Part shown: piece after piece, positions 9,182 to 19,536 of the stretch
How positions within the stretch are numbered: position 1 is the stretch's first letter
Layout: the number at the start of each line of letters is the position of its first letter
DNA from: Chryseobacterium culicis
Lineage (GTDB): Bacteria > Bacteroidota > Bacteroidia > Flavobacteriales > Weeksellaceae
DNA: 64,000 bases
NCBI RefSeq assembly: GCF_900108365.1
Contig: NZ_FNWQ01000003.1
Coordinates: 62,001-126,000, forward strand
Direction: 5' to 3'
Notes under the pieces: model-generated
Seen by the model: the letters and a program-made list of their open reading frames with translations, nothing else
Database searches by the model: none
Told to the model about the DNA's origin: nothing
Program-made: the position numbers and the translations under genes

Positions 9182-9733
9182 TTAGTTCTTTTTAAATGGT
9201 AAACCGAAGTGAGTTAATAATGCTTTAGCTTCTTTATCTGTTTTCGCTGTAGTAACGAAAGTGATGTCCATCCCCTGGATTTTTTTCACTTTGTCAATTA
9301 CGATTTCAGGGAAGATAATTTGCTCAGTAATACCTAAGTTGTAGTTACCTCTACCATCGAAACCATCTGCTTTGATTCCAGAGAAATCTCTGATACGTGG
9401 TAAAGCAGAAGAAGTAAGTCTGTCTAAGAACTCATACATTCTCTGAGCTCTCAAAGTTACTTTTGCACCTACAGGCATTCCTTTTCTAAGTTTGAATGCA
9501 GCTTCGTCTTTCTTAGAGATTGTACCTACTGCTTTCTGACCTGTGATGTTCGTTAATTCTTCTACAGCATAATCAATAATTTTCTTATCTGCAGTAGCAT
9601 CTCCTAAACCTTGTGATACAACGATTTTCTCTAATCTAGGTACTTGCATGATTGACTTGTACCCGAATTCTTCCATCATTGCAGGAACAATTGTTTCTTT
9701 ATATGCTTTTTTGGGTCTTGCTATAAATTCCAT
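9182..9733 (-). CDS. rplE: 50S ribosomal protein L5
   Basis: 183 residues. Contains the L5 signature [13 protein letters not shown] and the C-terminal block [20 protein letters not shown]. It binds 5S rRNA with L18 and contacts P-site tRNA. The gene is 3 bp from rpsN and 11 bp from rplX. Confidence 0.98.
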   Translation of the reverse strand: MEFIARPKKAYKETIVPAMMEEFGYKSIMQVPRLEKIVVSQGLGDATADKKIIDYAVEELTNITGQKAVGTISKKDEAAFKLRKGMPVGAKVTLRAQRMYEFLDRLTSSALPRIRDFSGIKADGFDGRGNYNLGITEQIIFPEIVIDKVKKIQGMDITFVTTAKTDKEAKALLTHFGLPFKKN

Positions 9734-9744
9734 GTTAATTCAAA

Positions 9745-10071
9745 TTATAAAGTTTCACCCGTTTTTTTGTTAATTCTTACTTTCTTATCTCCTTCGATTT
9801 TGTAACCGATTTTGATTGCTTTTCCGTCTTTACCAACTAAAGCAACGTTTGAGATATGAATAGAAGCTTCCTTTTCAGTAATTCCTCCCTGAGGGTTAGA
9901 AGCTGAAGGCTTAACGTGTTTTTTAACGATGTTAAGTCCTGCAACGATTACTCTTGGGTCTCTACCTTCTTTCTTGATCACTTCAATAACTTCACCAGTC
10001 TTACCTTTGATATCTTTCTTACCAGTAGTAATGATTACGTTATCTCCTCTTTTTATTTTTAACTTTGACAT
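9745..10071 (-). CDS. rplX: 50S ribosomal protein L24
   Basis: 108 residues. An N-terminal KOW motif (about 4-35, KIKRGDNVIITTGKKDIKGKTG) is followed by the L24 C-terminal region. It is an early-assembly protein near the tunnel exit. It lies between rplN and rplE. Confidence 0.97.
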   Translation of the reverse strand: MSKLKIKRGDNVIITTGKKDIKGKTGEVIEVIKKEGRDPRVIVAGLNIVKKHVKPSASNPQGGITEKEASIHISNVALVGKDGKAIKIGYKIEGDKKVRINKKTGETL

Positions 10072-10092
10072 TTCTTTTAAAAATTTTAAAAA

Positions 10093-10461
10093 TTAAAGTA
10101 CTTCAGGAGCTAATGAAATGATTTTCATATATTCTTTGTCTCTCAACTCACGAGCAACCGGTCCGAAAACACGTGTTCCTCTCATTTCTCCCGCTGCGTT
10201 TAGTAATACACAAGCATTGTCGTCGAACTTGATGTATGATCCATCTTTTCTTCTTACTGCTTTTTTAGTTCTTACTACTACAGCTTTAGATACCTGACCT
10301 TTTTTAGCGTTTCCTGATGGTGTAGAATCCTTGATAGTAACAACGATTTTATCACCAACTGAAGCATATCTTCTTCTGGTTCCTCCCAGAACTCTGATAA
10401 CCAGTACTTCTTTAGCACCTGTGTTATCAGCAACTTTTAATCTTGATTCTGTTTGTAACAT
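10093..10461 (-). CDS. rplN: 50S ribosomal protein L14
   Basis: 122 residues, standard length. Starts [19 protein letters not shown] and ends FMK-type with REL(R)[15 protein letters not shown]. It forms an intersubunit bridge with 16S rRNA helix 14 and is the docking site of the silencing factor RsfS. It is 2 bp from rpsQ. Confidence 0.98.
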   Translation of the reverse strand: MLQTESRLKVADNTGAKEVLVIRVLGGTRRRYASVGDKIVVTIKDSTPSGNAKKGQVSKAVVVRTKKAVRRKDGSYIKFDDNACVLLNAAGEMRGTRVFGPVARELRDKEYMKIISLAPEVL

Positions 10462-10463
10462 TA

Positions 10464-10718
10464 TTACTTAGCTTTTTCAATGATTCTTACTAATCTCCAT
10501 CTCTTGCTCTTGCTCAAAGGTCTAGTTTCTTGGATCAAAACTGTATCACCTTCTGTGCATTCGTTGTTCTCGTCGTGTGCAGTATATTTTTTCGTTTTCA
10601 AAACGAATTTACCGTACATCGGGTGCTTTACTCTTGTAGTTTCACTAACAACAATAGTTTTTTCCATTTTATTGCTGGAAACCACTCCGATTCTTTCTTT
10701 TCTTAAATTTCTATCCAT
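10464..10718 (-). CDS. rpsQ: 30S ribosomal protein S17
   Basis: 84 residues with an OB-fold. The segment [19 protein letters not shown] and the C-terminal [16 protein letters not shown] are typical. It is a primary 16S rRNA-binding protein of the 30S body. It lies between rpmC and rplN. Confidence 0.98.
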   Translation of the reverse strand: MDRNLRKERIGVVSSNKMEKTIVVSETTRVKHPMYGKFVLKTKKYTAHDENNECTEGDTVLIQETRPLSKSKRWRLVRIIEKAK

Positions 10719-10730
10719 TGTAAAATGAAA

Positions 10731-10925
10731 TTATTGTTTGTTAGTTAACTCAGTGTTTAGTCTTGCGATTGTTTTTCTCAAATCTCTGATTTGAATCGGG
10801 TTTTCAATTGGGCTGATTGCATGAGCCAATTTCAATTTAGAATATTGAGCTTTTGCTTCAGTTAATTGAGCTTGAATATCACCCGCGCTTAAATTTTTAA
10901 TATCAGCTTTTTTCATTGTATTCAA
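10731..10925 (-). CDS. rpmC: 50S ribosomal protein L29
   Basis: 64 residues, a helical hairpin as expected (MKKADIKNLSAGDIQAQL and IRDLRKTIARLNTEL). It lies at the tunnel exit beside L23, where SRP and trigger factor bind. The first Met of MNTMKK or the second could be the start; the second fits the family better. Confidence 0.96.
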   Translation of the reverse strand: MNTMKKADIKNLSAGDIQAQLTEAKAQYSKLKLAHAISPIENPIQIRDLRKTIARLNTELTNKQ

Positions 10926-10928
10926 AGA

Positions 10929-11354
10929 TTATAGAGGTTTAACAAAATCGTTAGCAACGATGAATTTAGTAACTACTGGTAATTTTTGTGCAGCAAGTCT
11001 TAAAGCTTCCTTTGCGATATCGTAAGGTACCCCTCCGATTTCGAACATAATTTTACCTGGTTTTACTACAGCTACCCAATATTCAACAGCACCTTTACCT
11101 TTACCCATACGTACTTCCGCTGGTTTTTTAGTAATTGGCTTATCTGGGAAGATTTTGATCCATAGTTGACCTTCTCTCTTCATATATCTTGTCGCAGCGA
11201 TACGAGCTGCTTCAATCTGTCTTGCAGTGATCCAAGCTCCTTCCGTTGCTTTGATCCCAAAAGTTCCGTAAGCAAGTTGACTACCTCTCTGGGCATTCCC
11301 CTTCATCTTCATCTTATGAACTCTACGGAATTTGGTTCTTTTTGGTTGTAACAT
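10929..11354 (-). CDS. rplP: 50S ribosomal protein L16
   Basis: 141 residues. Begins [14 protein letters not shown] and carries the L16 signatures ([16 protein letters not shown] and [19 protein letters not shown]). It organises the A-site region of the 50S subunit. It precedes rpmC by 3 bp; the 98-bp spacer to rpsC holds heptamer repeats. Confidence 0.98.
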   Translation of the reverse strand: MLQPKRTKFRRVHKMKMKGNAQRGSQLAYGTFGIKATEGAWITARQIEAARIAATRYMKREGQLWIKIFPDKPITKKPAEVRMGKGKGAVEYWVAVVKPGKIMFEIGGVPYDIAKEALRLAAQKLPVVTKFIVANDFVKPL

Positions 11355-11363
11355 AATTTCTAA

Positions 11364-11391
11364 ATTTTAGATTTTAGATTTTAGATTTTAG
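11364..11391. repeat. four tandem ATTTTAG heptamers in the rpsC-rplP spacer
   Basis: Four perfect copies of ATTTTAG run from 11364 to 11391. An inverted copy, AATCTAAAAT, lies at 11442-11451, so any of three repeat units can form a 10-bp stem with it. The tract lies between rpsC and rplP inside the operon and could change length by slippage. No function is known to me. Confidence 0.7.
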
Positions 11392-11452
11392 ATTTTTTTT
11401 AATTTTAAAAAAGTAACGGTAATTTAAAATTCAAAATTTCTAATCTAAAATT

Positions 11453-12202
11453 TTAATTATTATTGTTATTGTTGTTGTTTTTTCTAGGTCTTCTGTTGTC
11501 TCTGTCTCCTCCTCTGTTTCCTCTGTCTGACTGACCTCCTTTTTTCTGTTGTCCTACTAATGGAGAAAGTTCTCTTTTACCGTAAACTTCACCTTTCATA
11601 ATCCAAACTTTTACTCCTAGTCTACCGTAAGTAGTGTGAGCTTCTGCCCAGTGGTAATCGATATCAGCTCTGAAAGTTGACAATGGAATTCTTCCTTCTT
11701 TGAAAGATTCTGATCTTGCCATTTCAGCTCCGTTCAATCTACCGGAGATTTGAACTTTAATACCTTCAGCACCCATTCTCATAGTACTTGCCATTGCCAT
11801 TTTAACAGCTCTTCTGTAAGAAATTCTGTTTTCAATTTGCTTAGAAATACTATCAGCAACCAATACAGCATCTAATTCAGGTCTTTTGATTTCGAAAATG
11901 TTGATTTGAATATCCTTACCTGTAAGTTTCTTCAACTCTTCTTTCAATTTATCAACTTCCTGACCTCCTTTACCGATGATAAGTCCCGGTCTAGCAGTAG
12001 TAATAGTTACTGTAACTAATTTTAAAGTTCTTTCAATATAAATTTTTGAAATACCACCTTTAGATAATCTAGCTTCAAGGTATCTTCTGATTTTGTAGTC
12101 TTCAGCGATTCTGTCTCCATAATCGTTTCCACCAAACCAGTTAGAATCCCATCCTCTGATGATACCTAATCTGTTACCAATTGGATTTGTCTTCTGTCCC
12201 AT
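11453..12202 (-). CDS. rpsC: 30S ribosomal protein S3 with poly-Asn tail
   Basis: 249 residues. A KH-2 domain (about 40-110, with the [14 protein letters not shown] loop) is followed by the S3 C-terminal domain ([21 protein letters not shown]). It forms the mRNA entry tunnel with S4 and S5. After about residue 215 the end is low complexity: Gly/Arg/Asp-rich, then eight consecutive Asn encoded by an AAT/AAC triplet tract (11456-11479 on the plus strand). The core is normal; only the tail is unusual. Confidence 0.98.
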   Translation of the reverse strand: MGQKTNPIGNRLGIIRGWDSNWFGGNDYGDRIAEDYKIRRYLEARLSKGGISKIYIERTLKLVTVTITTARPGLIIGKGGQEVDKLKEELKKLTGKDIQINIFEIKRPELDAVLVADSISKQIENRISYRRAVKMAMASTMRMGAEGIKVQISGRLNGAEMARSESFKEGRIPLSTFRADIDYHWAEAHTTYGRLGVKVWIMKGEVYGKRELSPLVGQQKKGGQSDRGNRGGDRDNRRPRKNNNNNNNN

Positions 12203-12209
12203 ACCTTGA

Positions 12210-12608
12210 TTAATTTTCTTTGTTACCTAAGATTAATGTAACGTGGTTAGATCTTTTTCTGATTCTATACCCTCTACCTTGCGGAGCTGGTCTTAGTCTC
12301 TTCAATTGTCTTGCACTATCCACAAATATTTCTTTAACGATAAGGTTTGCTTCCTCAATGTCTGCACCTTCGTTTTTCACTTGCCAGTTAGCCATAGCAG
12401 AAAGAAGTAATTTTTCTAACTTGTTAGAAGCATCCTTCTTAGAATATTTTAAGATATAAAGTGCTTTGTCTACCTGCTCTCCTCTAATGATATCAGCAAC
12501 TAATCTCATTTTTCTTGGAGAAGACGGGCAATTATTTAATGAAGCTTTTACAACGTCTTTGTTAGCTTCTTTTCTTGCGATTGAACTATCTTGTTTTCTT
12601 GATCCCAT
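12210..12608 (-). CDS. rplV: 50S ribosomal protein L22
   Basis: 132 residues. Contains [14 protein letters not shown] and the C-terminal hairpin end [20 protein letters not shown], which lines the exit tunnel. Changes in this hairpin give macrolide resistance in other bacteria; no insertion is evident. It lies between rpsS and rpsC. Confidence 0.98.
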   Translation of the reverse strand: MGSRKQDSSIARKEANKDVVKASLNNCPSSPRKMRLVADIIRGEQVDKALYILKYSKKDASNKLEKLLLSAMANWQVKNEGADIEEANLIVKEIFVDSARQLKRLRPAPQGRGYRIRKRSNHVTLILGNKEN

Positions 12609-12610
12609 GA

Positions 12611-12889
12611 TTATCTGCTTCCTTTGTTTTTGTTACCACCATGACCTCTGAAAGATCTTGTTGGAGAAAATTCGCCTAACTTGTGACCAACCATGTTTTC
12701 AGTAACGTAAACCGGGATAAAAGATTTCCCGTTGTGTACTGCAATAGTTTGTCCTACGAAGTCCGGAGAGATCATCGATGCTCTAGACCAAGTTTTGATA
12801 ACTGTCTTCTTACCAGACTCTATATTTGCCTGAACCTTCTTATCTAAAGTATGATGAATGAACGGTCCTTTTTTAAGTGATCTTGCCAT
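12611..12889 (-). CDS. rpsS: 30S ribosomal protein S19
   Basis: 92 residues, normal length. Starts [15 protein letters not shown] and has the signature [20 protein letters not shown]. It forms the 30S head with S13. It is 2 bp from both rplB and rplV. Confidence 0.98.
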   Translation of the reverse strand: MARSLKKGPFIHHTLDKKVQANIESGKKTVIKTWSRASMISPDFVGQTIAVHNGKSFIPVYVTENMVGHKLGEFSPTRSFRGHGGNKNKGSR

Positions 12890-12891
12890 AA

Positions 12892-13713
12892 TTATTTTCT
12901 TTTAGATACGATGTAACGGTTAGACACTTTGTTTTTCTTTCTAGTTTTGTAACCTTTAGCCGGTTTACCGTTTCTAGATCTTGGGTGACCTCCTGAAGAA
13001 CGTCCTTCACCACCACCCATTGGGTGATCTACCGGGTTCATTACAACCGCTCTTGTTCTAGGTCTTCTACCTAACCATCTGCTTCTACCAGCCTTACCTG
13101 ATACCGTTAATTGGTGATCTGAGTTGGAAACAGAACCAATCATTGCCATACATTCAGTAAGGATCATTCTGGATTCTCCTGAAGGCAATTTGATGATTGC
13201 ATATTTTCCGTCTCTGGAAGTTAATTGAGCTGAAGAACCAGCACTTCTTGCTAAAATTGCACCTTGTCCAGGCTTCATTTCAACACAAGAGATCACAGTA
13301 CCCAATGGAATATTTTTCAATTTCATTGCGTTACCTACGTTTGGCTCAACGCTTTCTCCTGATACTACTTTCTGATCAACTTTGATACCGTTTGGAGCGA
13401 TGATATATCTCTTCTCTCCGTCTGCGTACTCTAATAAAGCGATAAATGCAGTTCTGTTTGGATCGTATTCTACAGATTTTACAGTGGCTTCAACGTTTGC
13501 TTTGTTTCTTTTGAAGTCAATAATTCTGTATTTCTTTTTGTGTCCACCTCCGGTGTAACGCATGGTCATTTTACCTGTTTGGTTACGTCCACCTGACTTT
13601 TTAATACCAACGGTAAGAGATTTCTCTGGTTTGTTGGTAGTAATTTCCTCAAAATTGTTTACAATTCTGAATCTCTGTCCCGGGGTGATAGGTTTTAATT
13701 TTCTAACAGACAT
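12892..13713 (-). CDS. rplB: 50S ribosomal protein L2
   Basis: 273 residues, normal length. The OB-fold (about 60-130) and SH3-like C-terminal part are present, including the conserved [20 protein letters not shown] loop that reaches the peptidyl-transferase centre. It is one of the most conserved 50S proteins and needed for subunit association. Confidence 0.98.
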   Translation of the reverse strand: MSVRKLKPITPGQRFRIVNNFEEITTNKPEKSLTVGIKKSGGRNQTGKMTMRYTGGGHKKKYRIIDFKRNKANVEATVKSVEYDPNRTAFIALLEYADGEKRYIIAPNGIKVDQKVVSGESVEPNVGNAMKLKNIPLGTVISCVEMKPGQGAILARSAGSSAQLTSRDGKYAIIKLPSGESRMILTECMAMIGSVSNSDHQLTVSGKAGRSRWLGRRPRTRAVVMNPVDHPMGGGEGRSSGGHPRSRNGKPAKGYKTRKKNKVSNRYIVSKRK

Positions 13714-13735
13714 TACTATTATTTATAATTAATAA

Positions 13736-14026
13736 TTAATTTACAGCAAAAATATCGATAACCTCACCTTCAGCAAGTTTGATTACCGCTTTTTTCAATT
13801 TATTTGTCTTTCCTACTTGAAGACCTTTTTTAGTGTATTTTGAAGAAACCTTCGGAGCATAAATCATTGTGTTAACGTCTGCTACTTTTACACCGTAAGC
13901 TGCTTCAACAGCTTTTTTAATCTGGATTTTATTCGCCTTAGGATCTACTAAGAAAGAATAAGAACCTCTTAAATCTGTAAGGTAATTAGCCTTTTCTGAA
14001 ATAACTGGTTTAATAATAATAGACAT
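13736..14026 (-). CDS. rplW: 50S ribosomal protein L23
   Basis: 96 residues. Contains KPVISEKANYL and the segment KIQIKKAVEAAYGVKVADVNT typical of L23. It is the docking site for trigger factor and SRP at the tunnel exit. It lies between rplD and rplB. Confidence 0.97.
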   Translation of the reverse strand: MSIIIKPVISEKANYLTDLRGSYSFLVDPKANKIQIKKAVEAAYGVKVADVNTMIYAPKVSSKYTKKGLQVGKTNKLKKAVIKLAEGEVIDIFAVN

Positions 14027-14029
14027 GAC

Positions 14030-14659
14030 TTATTTCTTTAAATTTTCCTGGAATTTTTCAACTGCACCTTCGAAGAAAATAATCTCACCTGCGTTTACTA
14101 AATCGTAAGAACTGATTTCGTTGAAGTTCATTACTTTAGCTTTAGGTAAGTTTCTTGAAGATAAATACACATTCTTGTTAGCTTCAGGAAGAACGAATAA
14201 AGATTTTTTACCGTTAAGTTCCAATGCATCTAATACATTGATGAAATCTTTAGTCTTAGGAGCTGCAAAGCTCAAATCTTCTAAAACTTTAATGCTGTTG
14301 TCTCTCATTTTCTGAGATAAAACAGATTTCTTAGCTAATCTCTTAAGAGCTTTGTTCAATTTGAATCTGTAGTCTCTTGGTTTTGGTCCGAATACTCTAC
14401 CTCCACCTCTGAATGTTGGAGATTTAATATCACCATATCTAGCAGATCCAGATCCTTTTTGCTTCTTAAGCTTTTTAGTAGAAGCCGTAATTTCGCTTCT
14501 TTCTTTTGCTTTATGAGTTCCTTGTCTTTGTGCAGCAAGGTACTGTTTAACTTCTAAGTAAACCGCGTGCTGATTTGGCTCAATTCCGAATACTGTTTCG
14601 TCTAGAGTTACTTTTCTTCCGGTCTCTTTTCCTGATGTATTTAATACTACTAGTTCCAT
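14030..14659 (-). CDS. rplD: 50S ribosomal protein L4
   Basis: 209 residues. Contains the internal loop region [20 protein letters not shown] and [19 protein letters not shown] that extend into the tunnel. In E. coli L4 also represses its own operon. Its start overlaps the end of rplC by 10 bp, implying translational coupling. Confidence 0.97.
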   Translation of the reverse strand: MELVVLNTSGKETGRKVTLDETVFGIEPNQHAVYLEVKQYLAAQRQGTHKAKERSEITASTKKLKKQKGSGSARYGDIKSPTFRGGGRVFGPKPRDYRFKLNKALKRLAKKSVLSQKMRDNSIKVLEDLSFAAPKTKDFINVLDALELNGKKSLFVLPEANKNVYLSSRNLPKAKVMNFNEISSYDLVNAGEIIFFEGAVEKFQENLKK

Positions 14660-15276
14660 TTTCTGATAATTACATAAGAATTTTTAGCTCCCGGAACAGC
14701 ACCTTTTACTACTAAAAGATTTTGTTCTTGATCAACTTTTAACACTTGAAGGTTTTGAACAGTTACCTGCTCACCTCCCATTCTTCCAGCCATTCTCATC
14801 CCTTTGAATACTCTTGAAGGGTCTGAACCAGCACCGATAGAACCTGGAGCTCTAAGTCTGTTGTGCTGACCATGAGTTGCCTGCATTACACCTCCAAATC
14901 CGTGTCTTTTAACAACACCCTGGAAGCCTTTACCTTTTGAAGTTCCTGTTACGTCAACATACTCACCTTCTGTGAACAGATCAACTTTTACTTCTTCTCC
15001 TACTTTTACTTCATCAACGAATTCTCTGTAGAATTCTACTAATTTAGCTTTAGGAGCAGAACCAGCCTTTTTAAAATGGCCAGCTAACGCTTTACCAACG
15101 TTCTTCTCACTCTTGTCATCGAAACCTAACTGAACAGCTTTATAACCGTCTTTTTCTAAGGTTCTGACCTGTAAAACCGAGCATGGACCAGCCTGAATAA
15201 CTGTACAAGGAATGTTTTTCCCTTCTTCGTTAAACAAAGACGTCATACCGATTTTTTTACCAATAATACCTGACAT
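14650..15276 (-). CDS. rplC: 50S ribosomal protein L3, first gene of the operon
   Basis: 208 residues. Starts [15 protein letters not shown] and contains the central [20 protein letters not shown] loop that reaches the peptidyl-transferase centre. It is a primary 50S assembly protein. Here it leads the operon, because rpsJ, normally upstream, lies about 18 kb away at 33355. A good promoter (15383-15413) precedes it with a leader of roughly 100 nt. Confidence 0.98.
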   Translation of the reverse strand: MSGIIGKKIGMTSLFNEEGKNIPCTVIQAGPCSVLQVRTLEKDGYKAVQLGFDDKSEKNVGKALAGHFKKAGSAPKAKLVEFYREFVDEVKVGEEVKVDLFTEGEYVDVTGTSKGKGFQGVVKRHGFGGVMQATHGQHNRLRAPGSIGAGSDPSRVFKGMRMAGRMGGEQVTVQNLQVLKVDQEQNLLVVKGAVPGAKNSYVIIRKWN

Positions 15277-15382
15277 TGTTTATATTATAATAAAATTTAT
15301 CCTTTATTTATCCCCATTTTTCGGAAGTCTGAAGTAATTTCTACTTTTGATATAGGCATACTACGCTCCTAAAATGAGTGTG

Positions 15383-15413
15383 CAAATTTATGAATAATTT
15401 TATAACTGACAAA
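15383..15413 (-). promoter_or_regulatory. promoter of the rplC ribosomal operon
   Basis: On the minus strand a -33 TTTG (15413-15410) is followed after 19 nt by TAAATTTG (15390-15383), a perfect -7 box. The predicted transcript starts near 15378, giving an untranslated leader of about 100 nt. The spacing is the same as in the rpsL promoter. Confidence 0.75.
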
Positions 15414-15526
15414 TATTTCGGGTAAAATATTTTGATTTTTAATCAATTAGATGATTTTGGAAAAATTCAGAACAAATTTTCCGAAGATTAATTTTTGATT
15501 GTATAAAATAAGGAAAGATGGAAACT

Positions 15527-16291
15527 TTATTGAGCCAAAACACTTACTCCCATTTCCTCTAATTCTGCCCTGCCTTCAGCAGAAATACCGCTGTCAGTAA
15601 TCAGATAGTCCACCTGATCCAGCGCTGCAATCTTCCCAAAGCCTTTCTTATTCAATTTTGAGGAATCTGCTAAAATCACCGTTTGATCCGCACACTCCAT
15701 CATAATCTGGTTGAGATGAGCCTCCGCAGCATTCGAAGTACTGATTCCGAATTCCGGATCAATACCGTCTACTCCCAGAAAAAGTTTATTGCATGAAAAC
15801 TGCTTAAGAATTCCTTCAGAAATAGACCCCACTATGGAAGTAGAGCTTTTTCTTACCTCCCCTCCAAGCTGGATAATATTAATATGAGGGTTATTGCAAA
15901 GTTCAATGGCCACCCTCAGAGAAGATGTAAGTACCGTAAGCGGCCCAAAGTTCACCAGCATTCTCGCAAGATAATGCATTGTGGTACCGGAAGCCAATAT
16001 AATACTGTCGTTTTCCTGAATCAATGACAAAGCTGCTTTTGCGATAGCCTGCTTCGCTTCCACATTGATACTTTCTTTTTCCACTACATTTTTCTCATAG
16101 GCATACCTTACCTGCTTACTGGCTCCTCCATGATTTCTGAAAAGAAGCCCAAGACCTTCAAGATAGTTCAGATCCTTTCGGATCGTAACCGAAGAAACAT
16201 TGAGCTTTTCACACAGATCCTGAACAAGGACATGCCCTTTTTCTTCAAGCTCTTTCAATATTTCGTCCTGCCTTGGTAGTAGCTTTTCCAT
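15527..16291 (-). CDS. DeoR-family transcriptional regulator, probable GlpR
   Basis: 254 residues. The N-terminal DeoR helix-turn-helix (about 5-58, with LVQDLCEKLNVSSVTIRKDLN) is followed by the sugar-phosphate-sensing domain (about 75-235) with the motifs ILASGTTMHYLAR, LGGEVR and GVDGIDPEFGIST. DeoR proteins of this kind repress catabolic genes and are released by a phosphorylated intermediate. It is divergent from glpD with 116 bp between starts, so glycerol-3-phosphate is the likely effector. An AAACGAA element also lies at 16297-16303, just upstream of its own start, suggesting autoregulation. The name glpR is inferred from context. Confidence 0.85.
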   Translation of the reverse strand: MEKLLPRQDEILKELEEKGHVLVQDLCEKLNVSSVTIRKDLNYLEGLGLLFRNHGGASKQVRYAYEKNVVEKESINVEAKQAIAKAALSLIQENDSIILASGTTMHYLARMLVNFGPLTVLTSSLRVAIELCNNPHINIIQLGGEVRKSSTSIVGSISEGILKQFSCNKLFLGVDGIDPEFGISTSNAAEAHLNQIMMECADQTVILADSSKLNKKGFGKIAALDQVDYLITDSGISAEGRAELEEMGVSVLAQ

Positions 16292-16354
16292 TGTATTCGT
16301 TTCCTCAAAAATACCGCTTTTTTTTCATATCTTAAAATTTCATTTATTTTCTTT

Positions 16355-16382
16355 TTGCTTTCATTTTTAATTTATATATTTG
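16355..16382 (+). promoter_or_regulatory. glpD promoter
   Basis: TTG at 16355-16357, then 17 nt, then TATATTTG at 16375-16382, a full match to the Bacteroidota -33/-7 pattern. Transcription should start near 16387, inside the tandem operator repeats. Confidence 0.75.
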
Positions 16383-16383
16383 A

Positions 16384-16419
16384 AAACGAAACATAAACGA
16401 AACATTTATGAAACGAAAC
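16384..16419 (+). promoter_or_regulatory. probable DeoR/GlpR operator: tandem AAACGAAACAT repeats
   Basis: Two perfect 11-bp direct repeats AAACGAAACAT lie head to tail at 16384-16394 and 16395-16405, and a third AAACGAAAC lies at 16411-16419 within the first codons of glpD. They cover the predicted transcription start. Direct repeats with an ACGAAA core are known binding sites of DeoR-family repressors. A single copy in the opposite orientation precedes the regulator gene. Confidence 0.65.
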
Positions 16420-18006
16420 GAAGAACTCAGTAAATTAACCCATGTAAAAGAATGGGACTTTATAGTCATAGGAGGGGGAGCCAGTGGTTTAGGTTCAGCA
16501 TTAGACGCGGTAAGCAGAGGATTCAAAACAGTTTTGCTTGAATCCCATGACTTTGCGAAAGCAACATCCAGCAGAAGTACCAAACTGGTACATGGCGGGG
16601 TCAGATATCTTGCCCAGGGAGATGTCGGTTTGGTAAAAGAGGCATTGAAAGAAAGAGGTCTTCTGGCAAAAAACGCAGCGCACATTGTAAAAAATCAGTC
16701 TTTCATTATTCCGAACTATACATGGTGGGGCGGAATCTACTATAAAATAGGACTGTCGGTTTACGATTTTCTTGCCGGAAAACTAAGTTTAGGTAAGACC
16801 AGATACATCAGCAAATCAAAAACAGTTGAGAAGCTTCCTACTATTGAACAAAATCACTTAATGAGCGGTGTTGTTTACCAGGACGGACAGTTTGACGACG
16901 CAAGACTTGCGGTCAATCTTACCCAGACGATCATCGAAAAAGGCGGCAGCGCTGTTAATTACGTAAAAGTGGTTAACCTTTTGAAAGATGCTTCTGACAA
17001 AGTAATAGGTGTAGTTGCGGAAGATCAGTTTACTAAAGAGCAATATCAGATCCATGGAAAAGTGGTCATCAACGCCACCGGTGTATTTACGAATGACATC
17101 CTTAACATGAACAATCCTAAGCATGGTAAACTTGTGGTACCAAGCCAGGGAATTCACCTTGTACTGGACAAATCTTTCCTGAAAAGTGATGATGCCATCA
17201 TGATTCCGAAAACGTCAGACGGCAGAGTCTTATTTGTGGTTCCATGGCATGACAGAGCTTTGGTAGGCACTACTGACACCCTTTTAAAAGATGAAAGCTT
17301 TGAACCCCGTGCTTTGGAAGAGGAAATCAGCTTTGTCTTAAATACGGCAAGACAGTATCTGTCTAAAAAACCGACCCGTGAAGACGTAAAATCAGTTTTC
17401 GCCGGTCTTCGTCCGCTTGCAGCTCCTAAAGACGGAAGCAAAAGCACAAAAGAGGTTTCCCGAAGCCATAAAGTGATTACTTCAGATACCGGACTGGTTT
17501 CCATCATCGGAGGAAAATGGACCACCTACCGTAAAATGGCTGAAGATACCGTAGATGAAGCAATGAAAGTTCACAGACTGGGCAACAGCCCTTCTAAAAC
17601 GGAAAACCTTTCCATCCATGGAAATATAAAGCCAGAACAGGTAGACAGAACGAACCATCTGTATGTTTACGGATCTGACATTCCAGCCATTAAAGCATTG
17701 CAGCAAAGTAATCCACGATACGCGCAAAGAATCCACCCGGATCACCCTTTCACGGTAGCAGAAGCAGTATGGGCTGTAAGAACAGAAATGGCAGAGACTA
17801 TTGAAGATATTCTTGCCAGAAGAGTACGCTTATTGTTTCTGGATGCAAGAGCCGCAATAGACAGCGCTCACAACGTAGCCAGAATCATTGCTGAAGAAAA
17901 AGGCTATTCTGAAGAATGGGCTCAGCAGCAGGAAAATGAATTTATTGAATTAGCAGGAGGCTATCTATTAACGCCTTATTCACCTAAAGTTATCAACCTA
18001 AATTAG
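16408..18006 (+). CDS. glpD: glycerol-3-phosphate dehydrogenase, FAD-dependent
   Basis: 532 residues. Oxidises sn-glycerol-3-phosphate to dihydroxyacetone phosphate and feeds electrons to the quinone pool at the inner membrane. The FAD-binding Rossmann motif [15 protein letters not shown] lies near residue 20, followed by [14 protein letters not shown], typical of GlpD. The C-terminal DAO_C domain (about 400-520) contains [21 protein letters not shown]. It heads the glpDKF operon, 10 bp before glpK. The DeoR-type regulator upstream probably controls it. Confidence 0.95.
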   Translation: MKRNEELSKLTHVKEWDFIVIGGGASGLGSALDAVSRGFKTVLLESHDFAKATSSRSTKLVHGGVRYLAQGDVGLVKEALKERGLLAKNAAHIVKNQSFIIPNYTWWGGIYYKIGLSVYDFLAGKLSLGKTRYISKSKTVEKLPTIEQNHLMSGVVYQDGQFDDARLAVNLTQTIIEKGGSAVNYVKVVNLLKDASDKVIGVVAEDQFTKEQYQIHGKVVINATGVFTNDILNMNNPKHGKLVVPSQGIHLVLDKSFLKSDDAIMIPKTSDGRVLFVVPWHDRALVGTTDTLLKDESFEPRALEEEISFVLNTARQYLSKKPTREDVKSVFAGLRPLAAPKDGSKSTKEVSRSHKVITSDTGLVSIIGGKWTTYRKMAEDTVDEAMKVHRLGNSPSKTENLSIHGNIKPEQVDRTNHLYVYGSDIPAIKALQQSNPRYAQRIHPDHPFTVAEAVWAVRTEMAETIEDILARRVRLLFLDARAAIDSAHNVARIIAEEKGYSEEWAQQQENEFIELAGGYLLTPYSPKVINLN

Positions 18007-18016
18007 CACTATATAC

Positions 18017-19513
18017 ATGAATGAAAAACTTATCCTCGCTCTGGACCAGGGAACAACTTCCTCAAGAGCGATTCTCTTCAATCACAGTGGAGAAATCAAA
18101 TATGTATCGCAGAAAGATTTCAGACAGATATTTCCTACTCCGGGATGGGTAGAGCATGATCCTAACGAAATCTGGTCTTCACAAATCTCCGTAGCAGCAG
18201 AAATCATAGCAAAAGCAGGAATTTCAGGACTTGAAGTTGCCGCCATCGGAATTACCAATCAGCGTGAAACTACAATAGTTTGGGATAAAGAAACCGGCGA
18301 ACCCATTTACAATGCGATTGTATGGCAGGACAGAAGAACTTCAAAATACTGTGACGAACTGAAAGAACAGGGGCATGCAGAAAAGATCAAAGAAAAAACA
18401 GGACTCGTTCTCGATGCTTACTTCTCAGCAACCAAGCTGAAATGGATTCTCGATAACGTAGAAGGAGCAAGACAAAAAGCTGAAGAAGGAAAATTATGTT
18501 TCGGAACCGTTGACACATGGCTTGTATGGAAACTTACCAGGGGAAAAATGTTCATCACTGATGTTTCCAACGCCAGCAGAACAATGCTTCTTAATATTCA
18601 TACTTTGGAATGGGACGCTGATTTATTAGAATTATTCAATATCCCTAAAAATATTCTTCCTGAAGTAAAACAGAGCAGTGAAGTGTATGGCGAAACAGCC
18701 ACTACTTTATTCTCCACCAAAATCCCGATTGCCGGAATTGCAGGCGATCAGCAGGCAGCGTTATTCGGACAGATGTGTACTACTCCGGGAATGGTAAAAA
18801 ATACCTATGGAACAGGATGCTTCTTATTAATGAATACCGGAACCGAAGCCGTTTCTTCGAAAAATAATCTTCTTACAACCGTAGCCTGGAAAATTAATGG
18901 AGAAGTGAACTATGCACTGGAAGGAAGTGTATTTGTAGGAGGCGCAGCCATCCAATGGCTCAGAGACGGCCTTAAGATTATTCATTCTTCCGATCAGGTG
19001 AATGAACTGGCCGCTTCCGTACCGGATAATGGCGGCGTATATTTCGTTCCTGCACTGACTGGCCTGGGCGCTCCTTACTGGGATCAGTATGCCCGCGGAA
19101 CGATTGTAGGAATTACCCGTGGTACTACAGACGGGCACATCGCGCGAGCTACCCTGGAAGGAATTGCATTTCAGGTATATGATATTGTAAAAGCCATGGA
19201 AGCTGATTCCGGAACAGCCAGCCTTGAATTAAGAGTTGACGGCGGCGCTTCCGCAAGTGACCTTCTCATGCAGATTCAGTCAGACCTTTTCGGTTTTAAA
19301 ATCACAAGACCTAAAACCCTTGAAACAACAGCTCTTGGTGCCGCATATCTTGCCGGACTTGCAGTAGGATACTGGAAAAATATTGATGAAATTCAGGAGC
19401 AATGGATCATAGATAAAGATTTCCATCCTCAACTGAAGAGAGAGCAGGTGGATAAGATGAGCCATTTCTGGAAGAAAGCTGTAAAAAGTGCTCAAAGCTG
19501 GATAGAAGATTAA
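18017..19513 (+). CDS. glpK: glycerol kinase
   Basis: 498 residues, the usual length. FGGY kinase that phosphorylates glycerol with ATP, trapping it in the cytoplasm and supplying GlpD. The N-terminal [14 protein letters not shown] phosphate-binding segment, WQDRRT, and the C-terminal [18 protein letters not shown] region are all present. It lies between glpD and glpF. Confidence 0.97.
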   Translation: MNEKLILALDQGTTSSRAILFNHSGEIKYVSQKDFRQIFPTPGWVEHDPNEIWSSQISVAAEIIAKAGISGLEVAAIGITNQRETTIVWDKETGEPIYNAIVWQDRRTSKYCDELKEQGHAEKIKEKTGLVLDAYFSATKLKWILDNVEGARQKAEEGKLCFGTVDTWLVWKLTRGKMFITDVSNASRTMLLNIHTLEWDADLLELFNIPKNILPEVKQSSEVYGETATTLFSTKIPIAGIAGDQQAALFGQMCTTPGMVKNTYGTGCFLLMNTGTEAVSSKNNLLTTVAWKINGEVNYALEGSVFVGGAAIQWLRDGLKIIHSSDQVNELAASVPDNGGVYFVPALTGLGAPYWDQYARGTIVGITRGTTDGHIARATLEGIAFQVYDIVKAMEADSGTASLELRVDGGASASDLLMQIQSDLFGFKITRPKTLETTALGAAYLAGLAVGYWKNIDEIQEQWIIDKDFHPQLKREQVDKMSHFWKKAVKSAQSWIED

Positions 19514-19536
19514 TTTTCACTTAAAAAAAAACTTAT

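Noticed and set aside
11364..11391. CRISPR array
   Set aside because: The repeat units are only 7 bp and contiguous, with no spacers.
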